Source: Ophiura sarsii
Taxonomy: Eukaryota > Echinodermata > Ophiuroidea > Amphilepidida > Ophiuridae
Direction of reading: 5' to 3'
Assembly (NCBI GenBank): GCA_035610835.1
Contig: CM069454.1
Span: 58,262,580 to 58,326,579, forward strand
Length of the DNA stretch: 64,000 nucleotides
Both the position numbers and the translations under genes were made by a program. Positions 30,580 through 42,685 of the stretch are shown piece by piece. Numbering within the stretch: the stretch's first letter is position 1; each line of letters begins with the position of its first letter. Under the pieces are notes generated by a model. The model was not told where the DNA came from and did no database searches. It worked only from the letters and a program-made list of their open reading frames with translations.

Positions 30580-31089
30580 CAGGGCTGTCAACTCTCCCGC
30601 ATTAGGCGGGAGTCTCCCGCATTAGGCGGGAGTCTCCCGCCTAGACCCGCCTAGACACTCTTTCTCCCACCTAGCATATATAATCTCCCGCCTCAAAAAT
30701 CAAAAATGTATCAATTAAAATGCTTATCAACACATTTATTTCCTTAGCGAGATGCTATAAATCAGTGCTTTACACTTTCGGATCACCAACGTACGTCTAC
30801 GTAATCACACGGAATTTACTATTTATAGCCCATCGCCTACATGTACGTTCGTTTGCTGTACCTTTTGGACTGTGCGACTTTTGGACTGTGCAACCTTTTT
30901 TTGACAGTGCAATTTTTGTTGACCCTCCCCCCCCCCCCCCCCCCCCCACTTACTTGAAATTCACGAGGTGACTGAAGAAAAAAATTGGGGCTACCTTTTA
31001 CTATTTTTTTGTTGGTACACTTTGGCCATCATAATATTTGTAATATTGTATCTCTCCCTCCCAGCAAATCCCAAAAGTTGACAGCCCTG
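30580..31089. mobile_element. hAT-like MITE with CAGGGCTGTCAACT ends
   Basis: CAGGGCTGTCAACTCTCCC at the left and inverse AAAAGTTGACAGCCCTG at the right. Direct repeat ATGTATATGC / ATGTACATGC (30571-30580, 31090-31099), one mismatch. Interior has three GGCGGGAGTCTCCCGC-type tandem motifs near 30600-30650 and a poly-C run near 30927. Confidence 0.65.
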
Positions 31090-31499
31090 ATGTACATGCA
31101 GGGTCTATGTAAGTGTATGGTTGGTGTAGGGGGGTGATGAAGGGGGACTAAGCTCTGAAGCAGAGCTGGTGTTGCTCAGGAGAATTTTGTTGATCAAAAT
31201 CCCTACCAAATTTGTGCATGCCCTCCCCAAGTCTCCCCCCCCCCCCCCCCACCCCACCTCCCTCCCCTCCCCCCTGAATCTGTCCAAAGTGGAATCAAAA
31301 ATGTTACAAACCATCGCGTATCGTTGGCACTGTTGTACTAGCGCACATCAGCCGTCTCTGGACTGGATGGAATCCACATCCTCTATAACTGTCCAATAGA
31401 ATGGTTCTGCATAAGCTGAAAATCAAAAAAAGAAGAAAAAAAAGAAGAAAAAATTGTATTATTTCATGTAATCCTGCCTTCATTGCTGAATTATTATGC

Positions 31500-31907
31500 C
31501 CGGGGGAGGGGGCACTGACATTGGAAAAGGGTATAGGTATGTGCCGCGCTGAAGACCCCCTTTTTCACCCTCTGCTGCTAGCTCTTATGACCCCCTTTTG
31601 AGCCTGCATCAGTTCTTAAGACCCCAATTTTACTGAAATTTCAAAAATCACAAAATTTTACGTTCCAAAGCCCCAATTCTTCGAAAATGTTGCGTTCTAA
31701 ATAAAAAATGTGCGTTCTCGCTAATCAAAATTGAACTATAGGCCAGTTCTCAAGACCTACTATTTTGAAAAAAATCAGTTCCTAAGACCCTATTTTTTGT
31801 CATAAAATCCACTCAGTTCAGTTCTGTAGCCCCCCTTTTTGAGACCCTGGGCGACACACCCCTACCAAAACAAAAAAAAAGTTGAGTGCCCCCCCCCCCC
31901 CCCGGGG
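31500..31907. mobile_element. Poly-G/C-ended inverted-repeat element
   Basis: Starts CCCGGGGGAGGGGGCACTGA and ends GTTGAGTGCC then a C run and CGGGG. The interior repeats the motif TTCTTAAGACC/AAGACC several times. A closely similar copy is at 51341-51723. Confidence 0.7.
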
Positions 31908-32819
31908 TATTATGGGGCAGGTCTTTCATGCAAGATACCAAACCCAAATGATGAAATGACAAATTCCTACTACTATGTATGCCGTGTGGTTAATAGTTTC
32001 TAGTATTTAACGGGTGTCTATTCTTTTAGAAAATCTTAAATATTTAAGAGTTAGAGGCATTGCGACCCCATCCCGGCGTGAAAAACTGCAATTTTCCAAC
32101 TAATTTGCCTGTCTTTCTTTCTACTTCCTGGCAACCCTGTCTTATCCCTAAATAATTGCCCAAGTAGTTCTTTCCAGAATTGAAGGGGTCATACGATTTT
32201 CAAAACCAACAAGAAAAAAAATCTGAGTGCCCAGGCAAAAAATGATTTTATTGCGTGCTAAATTTGGGTAAAAAACGCATATTTTTAATTTCATAAAACT
32301 TCCAGTGTTACCAGAGCCAAAAAAAGGATACAAAATAATGTTGAAGAGTTGGCATAACCTGTCAGTAAAGAAGAAAGATAATACCTTGCAACACTTAAGT
32401 CCTTTATTTGATATATTTTACACTTTTGAGTCAGAAGCTTGGAAGAACTGGGCATATGTTAACCCAAAAAAAATCTTAGAAATGGGGAAAATAGCCCAAA
32501 ATAGTCCAAAATACAAATAGGTGTTGCCATGGCAACAGAGGTTATTTGAAATTTTAAAATGCATTTCAGTATGTTATACCATAAGACCTTCCACCATACC
32601 AATAATAAGGGAAATACCACCATGAGTGACCACAGGCTGAAAAGTAGGCAATACAGAAAGCTCCTTGCAGGGAAATTTGAGCATTTGGAGGGAAACGTTA
32701 CTCTTTCATTAAGAAATGCATTCCATTTTGGAGGGAAATTTGGAATTACTTGCCAGGAAAAAACCATTTTTTTCAGGCCATGACCATGACCTGGTGGTAT
32801 TTAGGTGATATGGGTCTTA
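31908..32819. other. No gene seen
   Basis: AT-rich. No feature beyond A/T homopolymers that I can support. Confidence 0.4.
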
Positions 32820-33345
32820 ACACCTTCCTGGTGAGATAACACTTCCTGTTGGTCGAGATCTGTGTGTAGCAACCCAGTCACTTTCTCAGATAGTATTGAA
32901 GGCAGGAAGTATGCAGCGTTCATCTTTAAAGGGGCATTGAGAGATGTATCGATATACTAAATGAGCAAAAAACGTAAAGATAATCATCAACATAGCCTAA
33001 ATCTAAAATGTCATACAATTCCGACATCGCCTTCATGCCAAATAAGCAAATAACGGCACTTCCGAGTTGAGATTTGCCGCGAAAGGCCGCAAGTAAAACG
33101 ATAGCATATAACTTCCGAATTCAGCACCTAGTTTCGATATGATCATATCGAAACTAACAACATTTTGAAATTTTACATGATAAACAGCGAATTTTGGTAA
33201 ACTGTTTCAGATGGTAGTTAATAAGTATTACTTTAGTGCAAAAAAACCCATTTCCATACAAATTGAGGGCGCCTTCCCATACATATCTCAATGCCCCTTT
33301 AAAAACTTACTATCAATCAAGAACTGACTACTAGTGGTATATGTG
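32820..33345 (+). promoter_or_regulatory. Orphan copy of the SSAT upstream block, split by a MITE
   Basis: 32820-32928 matches 51775-51868 closely (GAGATAACACTTCCTGTTGG, CTTTCTCAGATAGTATTGAA, GGCAGGAAGTATG). The match resumes at 33299 (AAAACTTACTATCAATCAAG). The gap 32929-33298 is an insertion with ends AAAGGGGCATTGAGAGATGT and its inverse. At 51775 the block leads straight into SSAT exon 1; here the next SSAT exon is 7.4 kb away. Confidence 0.6.
32929..33298. mobile_element. MITE with AAAGGGGCATTGAGAG ends
   Basis: Inverse termini at both ends, sited in TTTAAA. The uninterrupted target is at 51862-51885 (TTCAACTTTAAAAACTTAC). Its right part is the dispersed repeat also seen at 7765 and 22190. 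Confidence 0.7.
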
Positions 33346-33506
33346 TAAGGGCCCCATCAAATGCAAAAAGGCAGAAATAAGCCACCCCTATTAATTTTTG
33401 GAATAGTCCATGAGATGGGTTTTAGAGCTATAATAGATCTATCTCATCAGTGCATTTCGACCCTCACTCAAAAGAAGTTCTGTGTTCCTCTCATCTTCTC
33501 GGGTAT

Positions 33507-34470
33507 GTACACAATTTTGATATTAATTCTTATATTGTTTTAAATGTACTTAATTGCATGGACCTATGACATAACATGACTTGTTGTTTGGTATAGCTTT
33601 TGGTTAGAAGTTCCACAGAAGTTGGATAATACGAGTTATTGGTTTTGTTAATTGCTCTATGGAAGCTTTAAAATTACCAAAAGAGTTTAATTAGTCAAGT
33701 CATGACATAAATCATTTTGGCAAATTTCGGAATGACTACTAATTATGTATCCTAGATTCATGCAATATTGCTGATGTCTGTTTTTGTGCTATGTGTTGAT
33801 AAATATGTATTTCAGTAATGAAAAGTATTGTATCAGTTGGCTCGAGCATGCAGGTTTAAATAGTTTAGTTTAGTTTTTATTTGGCATCACAACATATACA
33901 AATAACAAATCACACGAGTATAAAATTATAATAACATTCAATAAATAACGCATATGGCCATGCGTTTTGAACTGGGCCTGCAAAAAGGTGGAGTTGTGAC
34001 ATCGGCACATCAAAAATGACATTGTCTATTCAATTTCTTGTATAAAGATACCACCTACATAGCTATATTTGGTATCAAAATAAAGCTCTTATGCAGGGCA
34101 AGAAGATAAAAGTATTAGCATGTGTTAAAATTTTGTCATTTTTTGTTAATTAATGGCTAATTAACCAACATCAGGGGTGGAGGAGAGTCCGGCGCAGGAG
34201 AGTCCGGCGCAGCAAATTTGGCATCTACAGTACAGTTCAGTGCAATTGAGTTAAATCATGTTTATGGAATGAAATTGTTGCATCTAAGTACATAAACTCT
34301 GGTAAATAAACTGATTTGAATAATTTAGATGTTTATTAATGGGTAATCACCTTAATTAATAAAGAATTAATCAATAATTACAGACCCGCAATGCATTGAA
34401 GAACTACATGTGTATGACTGGATGGATATGTACCGACGCAGCGTCTTTTACCAGCACATACGGTTAGGCA
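33507..34470. other. No gene seen
   Basis: AT-rich, with one duplicated GAGAGTCCGGCGCAG motif near 34185-34210. Confidence 0.4.
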
Positions 34471-35729
34471 AAAAGTGATCATGGTATGGGATGCATGAGT
34501 GATTCTATTGAGGAGATAATGTGATCAATACAAAGTATGAACCTTTGTCTTTCAAACAATACACTTTTGGATTGTTAGATACCTTTGGTTATGTAACGTC
34601 ATTAACATAAACACAATAGGTTTCAGACACTGACTAAAATCTGCCAATTATTTGGCTGGATATGTAATATGTTGAATATGGGTTGATTGATACATTTGCG
34701 TATATCTCGGCAGTGCAAGCATAAAAACAGATACCACTTGGCACATAGTTAGAATACACACTTATTTATTTTAGATCTGAATGCCTTAATACGAACAAGA
34801 AGGGACCATCTCAAATACGCTTTTATTTAGCAAAATCCACAATAATATACCTTAGAAAACAACAAATGTTGTGGGATGTAAAGCAATAATAGTGGGGATT
34901 TCAAAAGGAGCTGTTCATAAAATTTCCTCAAACCATTGAAATTATATGACGATTACTTACACAATACATATCTAGTAGCTCTAAAGATAACAGTAATAAG
35001 AGAGGTTGTGGCAGCCATCTTTGATTGATACATTCCTGTATATCTTCATTTTGACTATCACAATATGTTTACACATTGATTTAAACATTTTTCATTATTT
35101 CTGATTAGAATTTGAAGGCACAGTAAGCTTTTATCTGGCAAATTTCATGATTTTAGCCATTTTGGGCCCGTTTCAAAATTATCTGCCGTCTGCGCATGCG
35201 CATTTTTTCTGCAGGTTTCATGCGAATAAGTTCAGATAATTAGTTAACTATCATATGGAATCTGGTTAATTGCTTGAATTTTTCCTAAATTGTTTGATTT
35301 TCCGCCATATTAGTGATTCACTGACTGGGCATTTTTAAATAAAAATTTGCTATTTGAAATACTGATATTTGTATACCTTTTATTCAATTGCTTCTCCTTA
35401 CTTTTTCCTCTTATACTACACATTCCAAATTACACAGGGATTAAGGTTATTGTCTTTAGTATCATATTTATGCGGGAACAAAATCGGGATTTACCTGCTT
35501 CTGATGTCATGTTATGCAATCTTCTTACCACGTGTTTCATAAAAACAATTCAAATTTCCCGCCAAATAACTGATTTAGCAGTGTCCCAAGTGTACTTACT
35601 TTGAGACGTCATAGTTCACATTTAAAAATCCAAAAGTGTATTGTTTGAAAGACAAAGGTTCATACTTTGTATTGATCACATTATCCCCTCAATAGAATCA
35701 CTCATGCATCCCAATACCATGATCACTTT
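34471..35729. mobile_element. Non-autonomous element with ~105-bp TIRs
   Basis: 34471-34580 and 35628-35729 are inverse copies with few differences (AAGTGATCATGGTATGGGAT; CAAACAATACACTTTTGGAT). The 1.05-kb interior has no coding capacity that I recognise. Confidence 0.75.
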
Positions 35730-36630
35730 CATTATTTATTGACTGCCCCTTGTATGTCAGATTTTTTTCTTCGCAAAATGACATTTTTTCCAGCCCGGTG
35801 CAAAATACTGTAAACATTACCTAGATATAGAAAGTTATATATGCTTGGAAAGCTTTAACTGTCAGGAATTCAAATCTGCAATAATTAACCTTGTAGGGTA
35901 TGCAGAATTTTTTTAATATATTTTTTTTCTCATCAGATTTTTTTCATAAATTGTTGACCTTTTCAAATTCATAACCTTCCAGGGGTTCATCCTATGTTAA
36001 TTTTAAGTGCATTTTTGAACTCCTAAGACAATTTTAATCAAGAAAATGTATACTTTTGTGGGGGTATTGCCTAGTATAGAAAAGTTATCGCCATTCAAAT
36101 GAAAATACACGCGATATTCACCAATTTTAAGTTCGTCACACGAGACCGGCCCAACTTAAAACGCATGGCCATATCACAATGCCATCCCAAACTGGAACGG
36201 CAAACACACCACAACACCAAAAGTTGCAAGGCCAGGATAGCTCATAAAAGCCAGCTACATGTACATGTGCAGGCCTATTTTGTGGTATAAGACAGATAGA
36301 TAAAGGATGAGCGACGTACGTTGATTTAATGAGGAGGTGGTTCCAATAAACTGTAGATAACCAGTGATAATTTGGGAATGATATTATAGTAATAATCTTA
36401 GGCTATATTAAAAAAATTAGTCTCAAAGCTCCTGCATCTGTTATTTTTTATTTTATTTTTTTTCAACAAAAAAAAAATCACAAAGTTTCCCCGATTTGTC
36501 AGATTTTCATTGATCACATCATTTTAAATACAAAATGTCAATATTTCATATTTATAAAAAATAAAATTAAAAAAAATGCATTCCGCATTAGGTTTTGAAA
36601 AACTGAAGAGCTTTGAGACAAAAGATTTGT
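35730..36630. other. No gene seen
   Basis: AT-rich sequence without supported features. Confidence 0.4.
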
Positions 36631-36634
36631 TTAA

Positions 36635-36889
36635 CCCTAACACTACCATATACCCCAAAATACCACGACTGGGCACGTTGGTACCACCCGGCATGGAAGT
36701 TTTTTGATGAAAAAATGGACCCAATACATACAGTCTGGGCAATACACTACAGCCGTGGTGAAGTGTGGAATCCCTCGCCTCTGGTGCGAGAGGTCCCTGG
36801 ATCAAATCCCGGGGGGATCGGGGGGATATTTTGGTTGATTTTCCGCGTTGAAGAAAAAATTCTTAAAAAAGTGGGGGGTAGAGTTAGGG
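36635..36889 (+). mobile_element. TTAA element with tRNA-Gly-like module, copy 4
   Basis: TTAA at 36631-36634 and 36890-36893; ends CCCTAACACTACC and GGTAGAGTTAGGG. The plus strand at about 36752-36813 reads GCCGTGGTGAAGTG, CCCTCGCCTC and GGATCAAATCCC, an order resembling tRNA-Gly. Closely related to copy 5. Confidence 0.7.
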
Positions 36890-36893
36890 TTAA

Positions 36894-38192
36894 TATAGCC
36901 TTATCTTATGAATGATGCGATACAAGATTATTAGACCCATTTCATTTCACTAAGTTGTAATAATAAAGTTAAATCTGTTGTTTGTTTTTGTCAAAGTAAT
37001 ACTTCATTCTCAGATCAATCACTGGCGTATCAAAGGGAACATTGTTCATCTGTTACATCGTTTTATATGTAATGATAATTGTTCCAATGGGTCCACGCAC
37101 GTACATGTATATATTTTCATATGTTTAGATCTAGTTAGTAATTTCTGAAACTTGTTTTGGTGATATGCAAATGACCCACCAATACGCCCTAGCTTGCTAG
37201 CCAAATCTAGTGTGGCATGCCAGGTACTGTAACAGCTAGAGCATTGTTGCCAGAATATGCACCCAAAAGGTTACAAATGTATTATAATACCTTATTATTG
37301 TCTAGTTGGCTACGTAGACTAACAATGTCAGACCAGTCTATATAAATTGGGCTTACAACCAGGACAGTTCAGCTTTTAAAACTAGCCATCCAGAACATTC
37401 AACCACAGATGGTTTCCACCATCTGCGGTTCAATCGGGGACAATCGAATGAAGGGACAAGAAACGGCCTATTGTTGCGGATTAGTTCTAGTAGTTGCGGG
37501 TGTGTTTCTATTCAAGGAACTCAAAGGTTGCCCTATAATCTTTCAAAAAAATAATCAAAATATAATTTTCCAAAAAACTTAGGCCTAGGTCAAACTGAAT
37601 ACAATTTATACGTGATTTGTTCAAAAAATATTGTTCTAGTATTAATAATAATCGATTATTTGAGAAAATTGTGATGATTTTAGATTTATAAAAAATGTGA
37701 AAACATGCTGGAACAAAGCAATTAATATTTTGCCTGGAAAGTTTAAACTATGGACATTTTGTTCCTATTGATTCCAATAGCCAATCAAATTAATGATGTT
37801 CTTTGATGATATATATTTGCATTTCTAGAGTATAGTAGTTCAGTAGGAATTGCACAGGTAGTCAAGTGGATATCTTCACAATTATGGCATGACCGTGAAG
37901 TAGGGTACAAATGCAATTTTATTGCTAAAAATGAGGGAGGATGTCTAGATTCAGAATTCTTAAAAACAAAATTGATGTCAAAAGCCACGCCCTTTTTCGA
38001 TAATGTTATAATTATGACAAATAGTTTGTCTTATAAACATCATATATGATATCATGTTTGGTATCAAATTAAAGCGGTTGACTCCTGGAATACATATAAA
38101 AGAATAATTATGAATACAAATGATATGTAAATCAAAAGATGTCAAATGTGATTAAAATGCAAGTATTAACATAAAATGTATTCATACAGGTC
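36894..38192. other. No gene seen
   Basis: AT-rich. Near 37409-37432 a short direct repeat (CATCTGCGGTTCAA / CACAGATGGTTTCCACCATC) is the only structure noted. Confidence 0.35.
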
Positions 38193-38298
38193 ATGTTACC
38201 TGTAATTTCATGTCACCTGTAATTTCATGTTGCCTGTAATTTCATGTCACCTGTAATTTCATGTCACCTGTAATTTCATGTCACCTGTTATTTCATAT
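38193..38298. repeat. Minisatellite, 17-bp unit
   Basis: About six units of TCACCTGTAATTTCATG, directly before the LINE fragment. Confidence 0.85.
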
Positions 38299-38299
38299 C

Positions 38300-38756
38300 A
38301 CGCACAATACAATGCCATGAAGTCACTTCTTTGTGAACCTCGTCCAAAACACTCTTGGGGGGACAGAGCTTTTTCAATTGCAGCGCCACGTCTCTGGAAC
38401 GCCTTACCCATTCATGTTAGATCATGCACATCACTGGCACAATTCAAGACCTCTTTAAAAACCCATCTGACAAAGGATGCTTTTAATTAAAATTGTGTTT
38501 TTTTCGGTTTCATATAAATAGGCTATATTTCTTTAAATTTCCAAATATTAGTAGTATTACATGTATTCACACATTATGATATCATTATTGACATAATTAA
38601 TATACTATTAAGTTGTATTTAGTTAAATTATTGTAGATTAAGTTGTACTTTAAAATGTATGTTGTAATGTAAGTTATTTTTTGTATCGCGCCTCGAGCAC
38701 CATTTTTGGTGGATTAGTGCGCATTATAAATCCACATTATTATTATTATATTATTG
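38300..38756 (+). pseudogene. 5'-truncated CR1/L2-like LINE (3' end)
   Basis: Encodes GDRAFSIAAPRLWNALPI, HVRSCTSLAQFKTSLKTHL then TKDAFN and a stop. This is the C-terminal tail of CR1/L2-clade reverse transcriptase ORFs. The 3' UTR has GTATCGCGCCTCGAGCACC and TTGGTGGATTAGTGCGC, then ATTATTATT at 38735-38755, the usual 3' end of these LINEs. Confidence 0.85.
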
Positions 38757-40023
38757 TCACCCCTGGATTTTAATACTTTTTGGTAAATGTGTTTTAAAAT
38801 TACTATTCCAATATTTCTGACCTCACAAATTAATTCCAATTGCCCCATTTATTTTTGTATGAATATAATTGTACGTCACCCTGTATATTTTGATTTCCCC
38901 TCCAAATTTATGTTCACCCTATATGATTTATGCATGGTGTATTTTTCTTGTCCAAAGCCTCAAGATGTCTCATCACCTGATCTTAAATAGCATTCCAAAT
39001 TCTTTTGTTATAAATATTTTGTTATGCTCAGTGAGGCATGTAATTCTTGTGTTGATAAGGCCAAACAAAAAAATAGGTTTGTCTCAAAGCTTGCGCGCGC
39101 ATTGGTTTTGAAATGCCAAAATACCGCGTCTGAAATGCAGGAAATTGTAAAATCAATTTTTATTTTCCCTACAAATTTTTATTTCAAGTTTTTATCAATA
39201 ATATCGCCAGATTTTCCTTTTCTCAAACTTTTACATAACTCAGTTCTTCAAAAAACGCTGCAAAATTGTTCTTTACACAACTACATCACAATATTCATTT
39301 CAAATAGAAAAAAACCAATATTAGAAAGTGTCAACGGTTGCAAATAGTAAGAGTACACAAATAAAAAAATTGTAAAAAAAAAAAAAAAATGAAGACAAAA
39401 AACCGCGCGCGTCACCCGATTTTGAAGCCTTCGCAAGCTTTGAGACAAACTTCTTTTTTTTTGTGCCTAATTGGGGAGTCATATAATTTTGTCCAGTGTG
39501 TTTGTGTGATGGCGTATGGTGATTGTAATAAATATCTGGACTTGCTAGATTTTAATAACTTATGTTATAACTTGACGACTATGGTGACTTAGCACTAGAT
39601 TGGATTTATGATCAAAGCGTATAAATGAGTTCAATGGTTATAACGCTGATTAATCTAAAGACATAAGACTTGATTCCAATATCTAAAGGGTTCTTTGTTT
39701 AATTTCTTAATCAAAATCAAAAGTCAGAATTCAATTATCAATCAATTCTATTCAGTCATTTATGAATTAGTTTAGAAATGGTTTGTTATATATTGCTTTA
39801 TGGGTAGATGAAGTTATGTAACACAGGATTTGGCATGATAGTATGATTCTTGGTTAAACATAGGCAATACCGCCGTCAGATGCGTATACTATTTCGATAT
39901 CATACTTTCATTACTATTTCTAGGTCCATTATTAATCAATTAACACAATTTTATTGTATCAAGTGAATTTATTTGTGTTTGAAAGATGATGTTTACGTAA
40001 GAGTAAACAAATCACTTAAGGCG
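38757..40023. other. No gene seen
   Basis: AT-rich. Two stretches (39080-39110 and 39405-39450) share TTTGTCTCAAAGCTTGCGCG-like sequence in inverse orientation and frame 39080-39450, probably another small element. Confidence 0.4.
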
Positions 40024-40580
40024 GCTGTGCACCTTCAGGTACAGCCTCCGTAAAACTGCCGTAACTTCTTCATTATTCATTTAATCTATATGAAAGTACT
40101 ACATTTTTTTGCAGGAAAGGGTTCAATGAATCCAACCATGATCATGAAATTGACCATTTTGGAAAAAATTATTAAAAAATCGTTTTTTGCCCCATTTTAG
40201 GTTTGGAAAAGATAACTCAAAATATATTTTGTCAAATGTTGTCATACTAGTTTTATTATATATTCGTTTTTTAGCACTTTTTGGTCTCTAATTCCAAAAA
40301 TAATAAATGTTTTCAAAAACAACAAAAAACGATTCCTAGGGAATTGTATGAGGAATATAATAAAACTAGTATGACAAAATTTGACAAAATATATTTTGAG
40401 TTATCTTTTCCAAACCTAAAATGGGTAAAAAAACGTGTTTTTTATCATTTTCTCCAAAAGGGTCAATTTCATGATCATAGTTGGATTCATTGAACCCTTT
40501 CCTGCAAAAAAATGTATACTTTTATCTAGATTAAATGAATAATGAAGAAGTTACGGCAGTTCTACGGAGGCTATACGGAG
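40024..40580. repeat. Fold-back palindrome (~250-bp arms)
   Basis: Left arm GTACAGCCTCCGTAAAACTG ... ACTAGTTTTATTATA and its inverse to the right, with a centre near 40290-40310. It ends directly before the 58-bp direct repeat that precedes SSAT exon 1. Confidence 0.8.
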
Positions 40581-40709
40581 TGCATTTCGACCCTCACTGA
40601 AAAGAAGTTCTGTGTTCCTCTCATCTTCTCAGGTATTGCGACCTCTGCGGTAAAGGGTGTTATTTAAGCTTACAGACTTACAGTACTAATACAATTTTTA
40701 ATTTCCGTG
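40579..40709 (+). promoter_or_regulatory. SSAT copy 1 upstream/5' UTR
   Basis: 40655-40709 (TTAAGCTTACAG, CAATTTTTAATTT before ATG) matches the regions just before the exons at 51981 and 55241. 40579-40636 is a near-exact copy of 33449-33506. Confidence 0.5.
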
Positions 40710-40830
40710 ATGTATCCACAATATGTTATTCGCGAAGCAATGGAGTCTGACTGTGAAGCTATACATCATCTAATTATGGAACTTGCAATACATCTAAAAT
40801 CAGTGGAACAAGTGTCTAACACAATCCAAC
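40710..40830 (+). CDS. SSAT copy 1, exon 1
   Basis: MYPQYVIREAMESDCEAIHH, LIMELAIHLKSVEQVSNTIQ plus one base; donor C/GTAAGT. The N-terminal beta strand and helix of the GNAT fold. Start chosen by conservation with the exons at 51981 and 55241. Confidence 0.9.
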
Positions 40831-42647
40831 GTAAGTTACCCAGCTTTAGTAGGGCCATAGGGCCTATTATGTAATTTAGTAAACTTACAGTTAGTTGATG
40901 TTTACGTTGAAGATAATGTAGTACAAAGCTGAAATGACAGAGGGCATGTAAATCCGGGGGGGGGGGGGCCAGTCAAACATAATGTTGTACACATACGTGA
41001 CCAAAAAAACGCGTAAAAAGGGGTGTTTTTTCAGTGGTGGACGCGTCACGCGCGTGACGCGTTAAGGGTATCAAAAACGCTGATTTTCAAGAAAAAGGGT
41101 GGCTTAAAATCCCGGCTTAAAATACAGGTCGAACGTGTTTAGGGTAACTTATTTTGTTCCAAGTTAAATAGACAAAACTTGTTTAGGGGTCATATTCTGG
41201 CAAGAACTTTAGGGGGTAATTTTGCTTGCAGGGTAAAACTTGTTTAGGGGGTGTCTGGAAAAAATTTGGTCACGCATGTGTACACCATTATGTTTGACTG
41301 CCCCCCCCCCCCCCCCCCCGGGACGTAAATGCGCACATTTTCCATCACATCAATTTTGAAGGTGACTATCAATGTAAAAACTAAATATCGCTGAATGGCT
41401 CAAGTAAGGAGAACAATTGGGGTCTACCTGTCTATCTTACAGTGGTTCTGATTGGTTTATTACAAGATGTACTCATATGAATAGCCAATTCAAATGCAGC
41501 TTGTAAAATGTTTCATTCCCATCTTTATCACGATACAATTATTCTAACAATGTCTCTCATTGGTGCAATAAATGATGAATCCATCTTTTTAACCAATCGG
41601 CTGGTAGTTCTCAGGGGGTTAATAAACCTCGTCAAGTCAAAGTGCGATAAGAAGAATTCCCATTTGATGGTAGTTGGGGTCTTTAATTACCCAGAAGTAT
41701 GCAAACGGTACGATAGGATCGGCGCAACAGACATACAGAAGTGGAAGACTATGAGCGTCTTTCTGCTGGGGCACTGCAAAAAGATTATTGCCGTTTATTG
41801 CCGATTATTGCCGGGTTTGCCTGTTTCTGCTAGGCAAACTTAGCGTTTATTAGCGGTTTCTTCCCCAGCAAAAACACGCTCTATGTTACTATATGTACTG
41901 ACAATGAGGAAGGAGAAATTTAAATAAATATTGCTCATTATAATATCCTTTTGTTAGGTCTAAAAGATGATGGATTTGGAAAGAACTCTTTCTTCAAATG
42001 CCTAGTAGCAGAAACTAACAACACAGTACATGGCAGCACATTATCAGAGGTGCATAAAGAAAACACTGTTATTGGATATGCACTGTATTATTTTGGGTAC
42101 AGTACCTGGGATGGTAAACTGGTTTATCTAGAAGACATTTATGTATCTACAGATCATAGAGGTAAGTCAAAATGTGGTCAGAATTGGAATCTTGAACCCC
42201 TTTACGTAACTATAGATGAGAGACAGGGGCTGCATTAAAGGGTAGGCAATGCCCCCGCAAGTCGCAACTTTTGCGCGCTTTACACATATTTTCGCCTCCA
42301 CATTTTTGTCTTGCCCCCAATATTTTTTTTCTCCTAGTGCCGCCCCTGATGGTCCCACAGCCCCAAATAATCTTCCTAATTGCTATGCTTGGAAGAGGTG
42401 CCATGCCCGGACTGCCTGCCCCTCTAAATTGTGTTCCCCCCTTAATATTTGCCAAGTGCCCCCATAGAATATGTCTGCCGCCACTGGTTAAAAGGTCATA
42501 TTCGTGATAATTTTTCTCAATTATAAAGTAATCTGGCTCATTCAATTCCAATTAATTGGTTTCTTTTTAAAGATCTAGAATCTAGATGTCTTCTGCCTAA
42601 AAATAAGCACTTTTGTGGGGTGACCTGTATTTGTTTCGCTACGGTCA

Positions 42648-42685
<38 letters not shown>

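Noticed and set aside
35521..35600. ACOT9 5' exon ending at a GTAAGA donor near 35526 (minus strand)
   Set aside because: The phase would fit, but the upstream frame is not presequence-like and no acceptor or start is evident.
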